Source of the DNA: Rhodobacterales bacterium HKCCA1288
Lineage (GTDB): Bacteria > Pseudomonadota > Alphaproteobacteria > Rhodobacterales > Rhodobacteraceae
Length of the DNA stretch: 64,000 nt
Direction of reading: 5' to 3'
Assembly (NCBI GenBank): GCA_015693905.1
Contig: CP065161.1
Location: 1,240,001 to 1,304,000 of the forward strand
Made by a program: the position numbers and the translations under genes. Below are positions 18,254 through 27,029 of the stretch, one piece after another. Every line of letters starts with the position of its first letter. The first letter of the stretch is position 1. The notes beneath the pieces are model-generated. The model was not told the DNA's origin and did no database searches. It saw only the letters and a list, made by a program, of their open reading frames with translations.

Positions 18254-18892
18254 ATGTCCTGGACCGATGAGCGCGTAGAGCTACTCAAGAAAATGTGGGC
18301 CGAAGGGCAATCCGCAAGCCAAATCGCTAAAGAGTTGGGCGGGGTGACGCGCAATGCCGTCATCGGCAAAGTGCATCGCTTGGGTTTGTCGAACCGCTCG
18401 ACCACCACCCCTGCAAGCACGGCCAAAGCCCCCAAAGAGACAAAGGCCCCCGCCGAGCCAAATGCCGCAACAGCGCGCGCCAATGCAAAGCGCGACACAG
18501 CCGCAGAGACGAAACCAAGCCCCAAGCCGCGCCCCGCAGCAGAAGCCAAGCCCGCGACAGAAGCCCCTGCCGCAGCCCCTGTGCCACGCGCGAATAATGT
18601 CACGCCTTTGCGCAAGCCGATTGTCCCCGCAGGTCAACCATTGCCGCCGCAGCCTTCGGCAAATGAAATCAGCCCCGAGGCTTTGGCGAAGGTGAAAGAA
18701 GTGGAAAACCACGCCAAGCGGATCAGCCTGATGGAATTGACCGAGCGCACCTGCAAATGGCCCATTGGCGACCCCGCCACAGAGAATTTTTATTTCTGCG
18801 GCCTGCCTGTGCAACAGGGGAAACCCTATTGCGAGGCCCATGTTGGCGTTGCCTTCCAACCCATGAGCACCAGACGCGACCGCCGCCGTTAA
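18254..18892 (+). CDS. gcrA: Cell-cycle regulator GcrA
   Basis: GcrA is an alphaproteobacterial sigma-70 cofactor that binds promoters with methylated GANTC sites. The N-terminal DNA-binding domain MSWTDERVELLKKMWAEG...GGVTRNAVIGKVHRLGL is at residues 1-48. An Ala/Pro/Lys-rich linker follows at about 50-120. The C-terminal RNA-polymerase-binding domain has CKWPIGDP and FCGLP...YCEAH. ATG 18254 is six bases after AGGAGG; GTG 18251 is too close. The 264-bp divergent region upstream should hold its cell-cycle promoter. Confidence 0.93.
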   Translation: MSWTDERVELLKKMWAEGQSASQIAKELGGVTRNAVIGKVHRLGLSNRSTTTPASTAKAPKETKAPAEPNAATARANAKRDTAAETKPSPKPRPAAEAKPATEAPAAAPVPRANNVTPLRKPIVPAGQPLPPQPSANEISPEALAKVKEVENHAKRISLMELTERTCKWPIGDPATENFYFCGLPVQQGKPYCEAHVGVAFQPMSTRRDRRR

Positions 18893-19932
18893 AGCGCGGC
18901 TTCGATCTCATCCACGATTTGGGCTATCTCTGCAGGGCCTAAGCTGTCTTTTGTGATGCGCATCATCTGCGACGCCTCTGCCTCTGTGCTGCGCAAGCGC
19001 GCATAGGCAGGGTCATAATGATGCTTGATCAACTCAAGCGCCAAATCGGGCCACGCCCCTTGGCGGATCATATCTTGCCACTGATCAAGGCGTTCGTTGC
19101 TTTGCAGCCCGCGCAAATGCTCAAGTCGCGCGGCAAATTCCGCCTGATCTGCGGTTAAATCTGCATAGGCTTTGGCCAGATAGGTGGCGCGGGCAGCAGG
19201 GCTGATATCGAGCATGATACGCGGGCTGTCGCGCATCGCGACCCACAGCATGGGCGGTATGCGCAACGTGCCAATACGCGCGGATTCTGCCTCAACCAAA
19301 ACAGGTCGTGACGGGTCAAAGCGACTCAGTTTTGCGGCAATCGCAGATTCATAGGCTTTTTGGCTCGGCTGCGCCCCTGCCATTTGACCCAAGCTCGAAC
19401 CGCGATGGCGCGCCATGCCTTCAAGATCCAGAACCTGCACCCCGCGCGCCTCAAGGCGGTTCAAAATTTCCGTCTTGGCGCTGCCCGTATTGCCATCAAG
19501 GCGAATGATCCGCAGCCCCAAAGGCTGTTCGTAAAGCCGTGCCACGACCAATCTGCGATAGGCGCGATAGCCCCCCTCAACCACTTCTGCCCGCCATCCG
19601 ATTTGGCGCAATATGGTTGCGAAAGAATTGGATCTCTGCCCGCCGCGCCAACAGTAAACCAAGGGCCGCCATGCGCCGTCATGATGGGACAGTTGGGTTT
19701 CAATGTGATGCGCCGCGTTCCGCGCAACCAAGGCCGCCCCGATCTTGCGCGCGGCAAAGGGGCTGTCTTGTTTGTAAACTGTGCCAACCCGCGCGCGCTC
19801 CTCATCAGACAGCACGGGGCAACTGATGGCATTGGGCATATGATCTTCTGCAAATTCAGATGGGCTGCGCACATCCAAAATCGCGTCAAATTCGGAAAGG
19901 GCCGTAAAATTCAGACCATCAAGGGCAATCAT
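18889..19932 (-). CDS. mnmH: tRNA 2-selenouridine synthase
   Basis: MnmH (SelU) replaces sulfur by selenium at the wobble 2-thiouridine of some tRNAs, through a geranylated intermediate. The N-terminal rhodanese domain (residues 8-125) has the catalytic cysteine in YCWRGGQRS. A P-loop domain follows with LDGNTGSAKTEIL at about 155. The full length is 347 residues. The stop shares TTAA with gcrA, and the start overlaps the stop of the glycerate kinase gene by four bases. No selenophosphate synthetase gene is in the window. Confidence 0.9.
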   Translation of the reverse strand: MIALDGLNFTALSEFDAILDVRSPSEFAEDHMPNAISCPVLSDEERARVGTVYKQDSPFAARKIGAALVARNAAHHIETQLSHHDGAWRPLVYCWRGGQRSNSFATILRQIGWRAEVVEGGYRAYRRLVVARLYEQPLGLRIIRLDGNTGSAKTEILNRLEARGVQVLDLEGMARHRGSSLGQMAGAQPSQKAYESAIAAKLSRFDPSRPVLVEAESARIGTLRIPPMLWVAMRDSPRIMLDISPAARATYLAKAYADLTADQAEFAARLEHLRGLQSNERLDQWQDMIRQGAWPDLALELIKHHYDPAYARLRSTEAEASQMMRITKDSLGPAEIAQIVDEIEAAL

Positions 19933-21215
19933 AGCGCGGCATCCGCAGGGATCAGGATGGCCCGAAAATCATTCACGTTGGTATGGGTTGGGCCAGTGGT
20001 GACAACACCATCTGCCATCTCAAAAAACTGCAATGCATCATGGGCAGCAAGAAAGGCGCGTTTGTCGAGATCTGCGCCTAGGCGGGCCACGCGCGGCGAC
20101 CAGATCGCGCCTGCATTGGTGCCTGCCCCATCTATCCCATCCGTATCACATGCCAAAGCATAAACCCCTTTAGGCGCATGGGTGGCAAAAGACAAAAGAA
20201 ACTCGGAATTGCGGCCACCTCGCCCGGGCTTGGTCTGCCCAATGGTGACAGTGGTTTCCCCACCCGACAAGAGCAACACAGGCGCCGAAAATGGTGCGCC
20301 GTGACGCAAGATGGATTGCGTGATCCCTGCCATGGCTTGCCCCAAATCGCGCGCTTCCCCCTCCAAAGCGTCACCCAAGATCACCACGCTCAGATCAGGC
20401 CAAAGCGCCTTCGCACGGGCCTGCGCGGCGCGTAACGCTGCCATGGGCGTTGCGATCATATTGGTCTGTGCGGCCCCGAATACAGGGTGATCCGCGGACG
20501 GCGTGCCCTGTCCTGACGCAAGGCGCGCCGATACGCTTGGCGGCAGATCAAGGGCGTAGCGCCCCACGATGGCGCGCGCCTCATCTATGGTTGATGGGTC
20601 AGGGACAGTCGGCCCTGATGCAATAATCGCGGGGTCATCGCCTGGCACATCCGAGATCAAGAGGGTCACCACCTGCGCGGGATGGGCCGCCACAGCCAGA
20701 TGGCCGCCTTTGATCGCAGAGAGTTGCTTTCGCAAAATATTCATTTGCGAAATGGACGCGCCCGAGCGCAAAAGCGCGCGATGCACCGCCTGCTTATCAG
20801 CGAGACTAACCCCTTGGGCGGGGGCGGCCAACAGCGCCGATCCCCCACCAGAGATGAGAAACAGCGCAAGATCATCGGCGCCTAGGCCTTGCGCCAGTTC
20901 AAGCAGACGCACGGCCGTGGCTTCACTGGCCGCGTCAGGCACGGGGTGGGCGGTTTCCACCACCTCAATACCCTGCAAAGGCAGGCTTGCGCCATGGGGC
21001 ACGGCAATAAGCCCCTCGCATGGCCCCCATGCGGCCTCAACCGCCTGCGCCATACGCGCTGTGGCCTTACCCGCCCCCATAACCACCACGCGTCCCTTTG
21101 GGCGTTGAGGCAAATAAGGGGCAAGGATTGCGCGCGGATCAACGGCGGCAATCGCCGCGTCAAAGATATCCCGCAAAAACCCCTCAAGATCTGTGGGGGC
21201 CGCCGACTGTTCCAT
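19929..21215 (-). CDS. Type-2 glycerate kinase (MOFRL/DUF4147 family)
   Basis: This is a cytosolic kinase of the GLYCTK/TtuD family that phosphorylates D-glycerate to 2-phosphoglycerate; older annotations call it hydroxypyruvate reductase. The N-terminal DUF4147 domain has VVMGAGKA, and LFLISGGGSALL is the nucleotide-binding block. The C-terminal MOFRL domain has LLSGGETTVTI, GRNSEF and ALACDTDGIDG. Three bases separate it from the tartronate-semialdehyde-reductase-like gene upstream, whose product would supply its substrate. Confidence 0.88.
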   Translation of the reverse strand: MEQSAAPTDLEGFLRDIFDAAIAAVDPRAILAPYLPQRPKGRVVVMGAGKATARMAQAVEAAWGPCEGLIAVPHGASLPLQGIEVVETAHPVPDAASEATAVRLLELAQGLGADDLALFLISGGGSALLAAPAQGVSLADKQAVHRALLRSGASISQMNILRKQLSAIKGGHLAVAAHPAQVVTLLISDVPGDDPAIIASGPTVPDPSTIDEARAIVGRYALDLPPSVSARLASGQGTPSADHPVFGAAQTNMIATPMAALRAAQARAKALWPDLSVVILGDALEGEARDLGQAMAGITQSILRHGAPFSAPVLLLSGGETTVTIGQTKPGRGGRNSEFLLSFATHAPKGVYALACDTDGIDGAGTNAGAIWSPRVARLGADLDKRAFLAAHDALQFFEMADGVVTTGPTHTNVNDFRAILIPADAAL

Positions 21216-21218
21216 GCG

Positions 21219-22103
21219 TTAGATATCCATATCATGCAATTTGCGGAAGCGTTGGATCAGGCTAGACGTATCCCAACGTCCGCCCCCCAAAGCCTGCACA
21301 TCGCCGTAATATTGATCCACTATGGCAGTCACAGGCAGTGAAATGCCCAATTCCTTGGCCTGCCCCAAGGCAATGGCGAGGTCTTTGCGCATCCAATCCA
21401 CCGCAAATCCGTGATTGAACTTATTGTCCACCATTGTCTCGGCGCGGTTGGCCAATTGCCATGACCCACCCGCCCCTTGCGACACAAGGGCTGCCACCTT
21501 TTTCGCATCAAGACCTGCCTGCATAGCGAAAAACAGCCCTTCAGAAACGGCTTGAATAGCGCCTGCGATGCAGACTTGATTGATCATTTTGGTGATTTGG
21601 CCATTGCCCAATTCCCCGAAATGGACTGTCGCCTTGGAATAGGCGGCAACGATGCTCTCTGCACGGACGAAATCGGCTTCCGCGCCACCGCACATGATGG
21701 CAAGCTGTCCATTTTCTGCGCCTGCCTGCCCCCCTGAGACGGGGGCATCAACCCAACCCACGCCAGATGCGGCGGCGGTTGCGCCAAGCTCACGCGTGAC
21801 AATCGCGGAAACTGTCGTGTGATCCACGTAAAGCGCGCCCTTGGCCATACCCGCCAAAGCGCCCTCATCCCCTAGCACAACGGCGCGCAAATCATCGTCA
21901 TTGCCCACGCAAGACAAAACCACATCTGCGCCCTCGGCGGCAGCGCGCGGGGTGGTGGCGAAGCCGCCCCCATACTCTGCCGCCCATTTCTCTGCCTTGG
22001 CTGTGGTGCGGTTATAGACTGTCACCTCGTGACCCGCTTTTTGCAGATGACCCGCCATCGGATAGCCCATCACGCCCAAGCCCAAAAATGCAAGTTTTGC
22101 CAT
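21219..22103 (-). CDS. NAD(P)-dependent beta-hydroxyacid dehydrogenase, probably tartronate semialdehyde reductase
   Basis: The 294-residue protein of the 3-hydroxyisobutyrate dehydrogenase family has the dinucleotide fold MAKLAFLGLGVMGYPMAGHL at the N-terminus. The substrate loop is VDAPVSGGQAGAENGQLAIM and the catalytic lysine is in GQITKMINQV. The next gene is a glycerate kinase, so reduction of tartronate semialdehyde to glycerate is the likely reaction. 3-hydroxyisobutyrate oxidation remains possible. GGGAGAG provides the ribosome site. Confidence 0.85.
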   Translation of the reverse strand: MAKLAFLGLGVMGYPMAGHLQKAGHEVTVYNRTTAKAEKWAAEYGGGFATTPRAAAEGADVVLSCVGNDDDLRAVVLGDEGALAGMAKGALYVDHTTVSAIVTRELGATAAASGVGWVDAPVSGGQAGAENGQLAIMCGGAEADFVRAESIVAAYSKATVHFGELGNGQITKMINQVCIAGAIQAVSEGLFFAMQAGLDAKKVAALVSQGAGGSWQLANRAETMVDNKFNHGFAVDWMRKDLAIALGQAKELGISLPVTAIVDQYYGDVQALGGGRWDTSSLIQRFRKLHDMDI

Positions 22104-22174
22104 TGCCGTCTCTCTCCCTGCCGAAGTTTTTCAGATTTCTGCTATCCTAGCCCGCAGCGCGGCACGAGCAAGCT

Positions 22175-23668
22175 TTAGATCAGCCAGATCAACGTGATCG
22201 CAGGAAAGGCCACCAATAAGGCCACGCGCAAGAGATCACTGGTGACAAAATAAAGAACCGCCCTATACGTGGCCGAGACAGGCGTGTCGCGATCCATTGC
22301 GGAAATCACAAAGAGGTTCATCCCAACGGGTGGCGTAATCAACCCTGTTTCCACCACAATCAGCACAAGGATGCCGAACCAAATAGCCACCAATTCGGCC
22401 TCCATCCGCGCGACACGCGCCTCGGTCAAAGTGATCCCCAATGCCCGCGCCGTATCTTGCGCAAGGGGGAGGCCTGCCTCAAGAGCGGCCCGCGCCTCGG
22501 CCAATTGATCCGCTGCAAAGCCAGAGAGATCACCGCGCAGAACCTCGGCCACAGCCTCGAGCTGTAGCGAGGTGAAATCCAACAAGCCAAAATCAAGGGA
22601 TAAGATGACAGGGAAAAAAATCGGTATCGTAAGAAGGATCATCGACAAGCTGTCCATGACACAGCCGAACAGCAGGTAAAGACACAAGATCAGCAAGAGG
22701 ATCACATAGGGGTTCCATCCCAGCCCCCCAACCCATTCGGCCAAGCCTTGCGGCACTTGGGTGAGGGCAAGAAATCCATTGAAATAGGCAGCGCCTAGAA
22801 TGATAAAAAATATCATCGCGGTCGAACTGGCCGTTTGCAGCAGGCTTTGCGCGAGGGTTTCGCGCGTCAACCCGCCCTGCGCCCAAGCCACACCACCCGC
22901 CCCAAGCGCACCGATTGCAGCGCCCTCCGTGGGGGTGAAGATGCCCCCATAAATACCGCCCACCACCACCAAAAACACCGCCAACACAGGCCAAGTTGCG
23001 CGCAAAGCCCGCGCGCGCATCGCCCAAGGGGCACGCGGGCTCAGCCTGCCTTCCTGAGGGTGGCGGCGCATATAAATCGCAATGGCCGCCATATACCCCA
23101 GGGCCGCCAAAACCCCAGGGATGAGCGCGGCGGCAAAAAGCTTAGCGATATTTTGTTCCGTAAGGATCGCATAGATCACCAAAACGATGGAGGGGGGGAT
23201 CAAAATGCCCAAGGTGCCCCCTGCCGCCAATGTGGCGGTGGCAAGCCCCCCCGAATAGCCCTTGGCGCGCAGTTCGGGCAAGGCGACCCGCCCCATCGTG
23301 GCCGCTGTGGCCAGAGAGGAGCCACAAATGGCCCCGAAGCCCGCACAGGCCCCAATCGCAGCCATCGCCACCCCGCCCCGCCGATGCCCTAAGAAAGAGG
23401 CCGCCGCATCAAAAAGCGCACGGCTCATTCCACCCAAAGTGGCGAAATGGCCCATCAATAGAAACATCGGGATGATGAAGAGCGCATAATTTGCGAATGT
23501 CGTGTAGCTTTCACTGCGCAGCCGCCCTAAGGCCAAACTGGCGTCACCCTGCACGGCGCACAGGCCCAAAAAGCCAACCCCAAACATCGCCAACCCAATC
23601 GGAATGCGCAGAAAAATCAGCGCAAGCAAGGTCGGAAAAGACAGGATGCCGATCCAAAGATCACTCAT
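22175..23668 (-). CDS. dctM: TRAP transporter large permease (DctM)
   Basis: This is the large integral-membrane subunit of a TRAP C4-dicarboxylate-type transporter, with twelve or so hydrophobic segments. The typical blocks are IPMFLLMGHFA, GAICGSSLATAATMGRVALPE and TEGAAIGALGA. An insertion of about 70 polar residues near residue 400 (LQLEAVAEVLRGDLSGFAADQ and onward) is longer than usual. The start at ATG 23668 overlaps the dctQ stop by eight bases. The order P-Q-M on one strand gives a complete transporter. Confidence 0.9.
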   Translation of the reverse strand: MSDLWIGILSFPTLLALIFLRIPIGLAMFGVGFLGLCAVQGDASLALGRLRSESYTTFANYALFIIPMFLLMGHFATLGGMSRALFDAAASFLGHRRGGVAMAAIGACAGFGAICGSSLATAATMGRVALPELRAKGYSGGLATATLAAGGTLGILIPPSIVLVIYAILTEQNIAKLFAAALIPGVLAALGYMAAIAIYMRRHPQEGRLSPRAPWAMRARALRATWPVLAVFLVVVGGIYGGIFTPTEGAAIGALGAGGVAWAQGGLTRETLAQSLLQTASSTAMIFFIILGAAYFNGFLALTQVPQGLAEWVGGLGWNPYVILLLILCLYLLFGCVMDSLSMILLTIPIFFPVILSLDFGLLDFTSLQLEAVAEVLRGDLSGFAADQLAEARAALEAGLPLAQDTARALGITLTEARVARMEAELVAIWFGILVLIVVETGLITPPVGMNLFVISAMDRDTPVSATYRAVLYFVTSDLLRVALLVAFPAITLIWLI

Positions 23669-24215
23669 CTTGCGACCCTTGCCCAAATTGGCGCATCGCC
23701 ACATAGAGCGCGACTATGGCCGCCACCCAAGCCGCAATGACAGCCGCCGCTTGCGGCATCCATACGGGAATGGCGAGGATGAACGAGGTCTGACCTGATT
23801 GATATTTTGACCATGTTCCCACCGACAACATAGCCGCCATGACCGCAAATGCCGTGGCAAATCCCCATGCGCTCAAATGATCGCTTCCCCTCTTCACGCT
23901 ACGGGGCAGATAGGGGGTCAAGAGGTCAACCCGTGCATGCGCGCGCTGCAAAGACGCAAGGGGCATGAAGGCGAAAATGACAAACCCTAGGGCCGCTTCG
24001 ACCAATTCAAAATCACCACGAATAGCCCCAAGGCCCAGATCAATCAGCGCTTGTGCGAAAGGCAGGCTATCGCGCAGACCATGAGCAAGGTCGCTAGAGG
24101 CGCGCCCTAAAACGGACAGGCCCACCATCACAATCACAGCGCACAAAACAATGCCCCCCGCGAGGGCCATTCCAATCGCCACGCGATGAGTGAACCTGTC
24201 CAACATGGGGCGCAT
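23661..24215 (-). CDS. dctQ: TRAP transporter small permease (DctQ)
   Basis: This is a four-helix membrane protein of the DctQ family. It has hydrophobic segments at about residues 12-35, 60-80, 95-115 and 140-165, with the conserved RAHARVDLLTPYLP region between the middle pair. It couples the binding protein to DctM. ATG 24215 is preceded by GGAAGGGG; a GTG at 24227 and an ATG at 24206 are alternatives. Eighteen bases separate it from dctP. Confidence 0.85.
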   Translation of the reverse strand: MRPMLDRFTHRVAIGMALAGGIVLCAVIVMVGLSVLGRASSDLAHGLRDSLPFAQALIDLGLGAIRGDFELVEAALGFVIFAFMPLASLQRAHARVDLLTPYLPRSVKRGSDHLSAWGFATAFAVMAAMLSVGTWSKYQSGQTSFILAIPVWMPQAAAVIAAWVAAIVALYVAMRQFGQGSQDE

Positions 24216-24233
24216 ATCCCCTTCCACTTGGGC

Positions 24234-25304
24234 TTAGGGGTTTGCGGCCTCATATTCGGCCATCAAGGCGCGCGCCTCGTCAATCAGAGCCGCGCCATCA
24301 CGCCCCTGCGACGCCATATCGGCCACCCATGCCTCGTATACGGGCGCGGCAAGATCGCGCCATTGGGCTGCATCCGCCTCTGGGATCGTGATGATCTCAT
24401 TTCCCAAATCAACAGCAATATCGCGTGCAGGCGCATCGGCGGCTTGCTGTGTGCGTCCTGCAAAAACCGAGAACTCTAGCCCTGAATTTGCGTCAATGAC
24501 CGCCTTCAGATCATCGGGCAGCCCCGCGTAAACATCCTTATTCATCGCCATAACGAAGGTCAGGTTGTAGACAGCAGGCCCTTCGAATTCGGTGTGATAA
24601 GAGATCAACTCAGCCACGCGCACAGAGGATGTAACCTCCCACGGGAAGGTCGCACCATCAATCACGCCCCGCGAGAGTGCCTCGGGAACAGCGGGGGCAG
24701 GCATACCAACTGGCTCAGCCCCCAATTGCTCTAGCAATTGGTTCACAAGTCGCGAGCCACCACGGATTTTCATCCCCTCAAGGTCACTGGGCACTGAAAT
24801 GGGCGCATTGGCATGGAACACGCCTGGGCCATGAACCCAAGTCCCCAAAACATGATAATCTGCAAATTCGCCTTGCGCCATGTGCCGCTCGAACATCGTC
24901 CAATAGGCGTATGAGGCCGCTGCTGCATCTTCGACCATGAAGGGCAGCTCAAAAACCTCAGTGGTTGGGAAGCGGCCCGGCGTATAGCCCACCACAGTCC
25001 AAACAATATCCGCCACACCATCGCGGAGTTGGTCAATCAATTCAGGCGGCGTGCCGCCAAGCTGCATCGATGGATAGCGTTCAATCTCAATCCGACCGCC
25101 AGAGGCCGCTTCGACAGTATCGGCCCAGACATCCAAAATCTGCGCAGGCACAACGGATTGTGCGGGCAAGAATTGGTGAAGTCGTAACGTCACTTCTTGC
25201 GCCAGAGACATCGAGGGAAGCGCGGCAAAGCCAACGGCCGCCGCTATCAAGCTGCGCCGTGTCAGCCCAGTGAGTTTATTTGAAAGTCCTGAAAAAGAGG
25301 TCAT
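24234..25304 (-). CDS. dctP: TRAP transporter substrate-binding protein (DctP)
   Basis: This periplasmic binding protein begins with a signal peptide that contains a Tat-like RRSLIAAAVGFAALPSM stretch ending at SLAQ. The mature part starts EVTLRLHQF and has the DctP blocks GMKIRGGSRLVNQLLEQLGA and GVIDGATFPWE, including the conserved arginine that binds carboxylates. The ligand is not identifiable. The genes for glycerate metabolism just downstream make a small hydroxy- or oxo-acid plausible. ATG 25304 starts the signal sequence. Confidence 0.9.
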   Translation of the reverse strand: MTSFSGLSNKLTGLTRRSLIAAAVGFAALPSMSLAQEVTLRLHQFLPAQSVVPAQILDVWADTVEAASGGRIEIERYPSMQLGGTPPELIDQLRDGVADIVWTVVGYTPGRFPTTEVFELPFMVEDAAAASYAYWTMFERHMAQGEFADYHVLGTWVHGPGVFHANAPISVPSDLEGMKIRGGSRLVNQLLEQLGAEPVGMPAPAVPEALSRGVIDGATFPWEVTSSVRVAELISYHTEFEGPAVYNLTFVMAMNKDVYAGLPDDLKAVIDANSGLEFSVFAGRTQQAADAPARDIAVDLGNEIITIPEADAAQWRDLAAPVYEAWVADMASQGRDGAALIDEARALMAEYEAANP

Positions 25305-25498
25305 CACCAACCATCCCCCAAAATGATAGCCCAAGGTTCATATCCGCAAGATAGGCGCGGCCAATTGCGTTTGCTATCACGCTGATAAACCCTGCCATGG
25401 GGCATGTGAAACACCTATTTCACCAATCTGCGCCCTCAATGCTGCGACACTGCGCCTGCCAAAGGCGACTTGCGGCGCAGTTCAGGGCGCGTTTTGGC

Positions 25499-25852
25499 TT
25501 AGGCTTGCTCTTTCATCAAGCGAGTGCGAAGCGCAAAGTAGTTCTCGACCTCTGCCTTCAGGCTGTTGGACAAGGTCAGGGTTTTGCGGCTTTTCTTGGC
25601 GCCAAATTGCACCTCCAAAGCGCCATTCGAAATTTGCGCGCGTAGGAAATTGGACAGCGTCAATCGGGTCACACTGCCCGTTTTGCACATGTCGATATAG
25701 TCGTTGATGCCATAGGTTTCATCGCCATCTAGGACATAGATATTGCACAGCAATTCCCAATGCGCTGGCGAACGCATAAAACCTTTCAAAACTGGAAATC
25801 GGCTTGTTTCGGCCAATAGATTAAGATCGACCAGCGCCATCTGCTTTGACAT
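25499..25852 (-). CDS. Small hypothetical protein, possible winged-helix DNA-binding protein
   Basis: The 117-residue protein has no transmembrane segment and reads as a run of helices ending in a basic wing-like segment (LEVQFGAKKSRKTLTLSNSLK). The block RSPAHWELLCNIYVLDGDE, then a helix pair VTRLTLSNFLRA, resembles MarR-like winged-helix folds, but the match is weak. GAGGGT lies before ATG 25852. It is monocistronic, followed by 164 bp with nothing I can identify. Confidence 0.6.
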   Translation of the reverse strand: MSKQMALVDLNLLAETSRFPVLKGFMRSPAHWELLCNIYVLDGDETYGINDYIDMCKTGSVTRLTLSNFLRAQISNGALEVQFGAKKSRKTLTLSNSLKAEVENYFALRTRLMKEQA

Positions 25853-26010
25853 CAAACTACCCTCACCAACTAACATACGAAACCAAAACGCCGTCCCAAA
25901 CTCCTAAATGGGCAGCGCTGCTTAAGCCGAGCCTATAAAATTACTACCTATCATAAAAGATCAAAATGATAATTTTTTTGATTTGCCTAATTTCCGCTTT
26001 TACCATCAAA

Positions 26011-26053
26011 ACGAAAACGGCGTATGGGGCGACTTTCCCACCCCATACGCCGT
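26011..26053 (-). terminator. Strong hairpin terminator downstream of a 39-residue gene
   Basis: ACGGCGTATGGGG (26017-26029) and CCCCATACGCCGT (26041-26053) are perfect 13-bp arms with an 11-base loop. On the minus strand the stem is followed by TTTTCGTTTT. It lies 43 bases after the stop of the small gene at 26096-26215. Confidence 0.8.
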
Positions 26054-26095
26054 CACGCGCCCCGTCTTTTTCGTTCGATGTATTTGATTGCGCGC

Positions 26096-26215
26096 TTAAA
26101 TCACGCCCATGCTCAAAGTGGCCAATATGACCAATGCCAGAACGGCCTTTCCAAATGAAGACAGCGCATTATGCCACGATGCACGGCGATAGGTGCGCCC
26201 ACTTGGGTCAAACAT
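26096..26215 (-). CDS. 39-residue single-span membrane protein, uncharacterised
   Basis: The frame starts at ATG 26215 with AGGGGG eight bases upstream, and ends in TAA at 26096. The product is basic at the N-terminus (GRTYRRASWHN), followed by one hydrophobic helix (about residues 21-39, FGKAVLALVILATLSMGVI). A strong terminator follows. The ribosome site, the terminator and the N-in membrane topology support a real gene. I know no family for it. Confidence 0.6.
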   Translation of the reverse strand: MFDPSGRTYRRASWHNALSSFGKAVLALVILATLSMGVI

Positions 26216-26387
26216 ATCTCAGCCCCCTAATTTTCCCCTAAACCTATGCGTCTTTCCAAGAGCTTAGGTAACATTGGATTCGCATCTAAAAAATATATAG
26301 AATCATATATACTCATGCAGTCGAGAAGTGCCAAAATAAGGGCATGAAACGGGGCACTGAACGCCCAAAGGCTCGGCGGGGGCGAAG

Positions 26388-27029
26388 ATGCATTCAGTCA
26401 TCATCCTTGAAGATAAGCTCGAAATTCTTTCACGGCTGCAAACCGCAGTGAATGAAACAGAGGGTCTCTGCGTTGTGGGAACCGCCACGCATCTCAGCGA
26501 TGGCCTTGATTTGATTTACGACAAAAAACCAAGGGTGGTTTTGGTTGATCTTGGCCTGCCAGATGGTTCGGGCATCGAGGCAATCCGCGCCGCCGCGCAA
26601 GCGGATTGGCCCATTGATACGCTGGTGATTTCTATCTTCGGGGATGAGGCCCGCGTGGTTGAAGCAATCCGCGCTGGCGCAAAAGGCTATATTCTAAAAG
26701 GCGGCCCCATTGACCAAGTAGGGGCAGATATTCACGCGATCCTTAAGGGTGGCAGCCCCATCAGCCCATCGATTGCCCGCCACCTTTTGGGAATTGTGAC
26801 CCGCGAATATCACACCGCCGAAATTGAAATGGGGAAATGCCCCCTCAGTGAGCGTGAGATGGAAATCCTAAATGCTGTTTCTCGGGGCTATAAAAGGCGC
26901 GAGATCGCCCAAAAGCTATCCATCAGCGAGGGGACAGTCGGCAATCACATCAACTCCATCTATCGCAAATTAGGGGTCGCCTCGAACTTGCAAGCCGTGG
27001 CAACCGCAACACGGATGGGGCTACTTTGA
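26388..27029 (+). CDS. NarL/LuxR-type response regulator
   Basis: The receiver domain covers residues 1-120 with phospho-acceptor D54 in VLVDLGLPDGSG and K104 in YILKGG. The first acidic pair is E8-D9. The C-terminal LuxR helix-turn-helix (about residues 150-213) has LSEREMEILNAVSRGYKRREIA and TVGNHINSIYRKLG. It is encoded just before and overlapping its probable histidine kinase. Upstream, 172 bp contain an A+T-rich stretch around 26290-26310 that could be promoter. Confidence 0.9.
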   Translation: MHSVIILEDKLEILSRLQTAVNETEGLCVVGTATHLSDGLDLIYDKKPRVVLVDLGLPDGSGIEAIRAAAQADWPIDTLVISIFGDEARVVEAIRAGAKGYILKGGPIDQVGADIHAILKGGSPISPSIARHLLGIVTREYHTAEIEMGKCPLSEREMEILNAVSRGYKRREIAQKLSISEGTVGNHINSIYRKLGVASNLQAVATATRMGLL

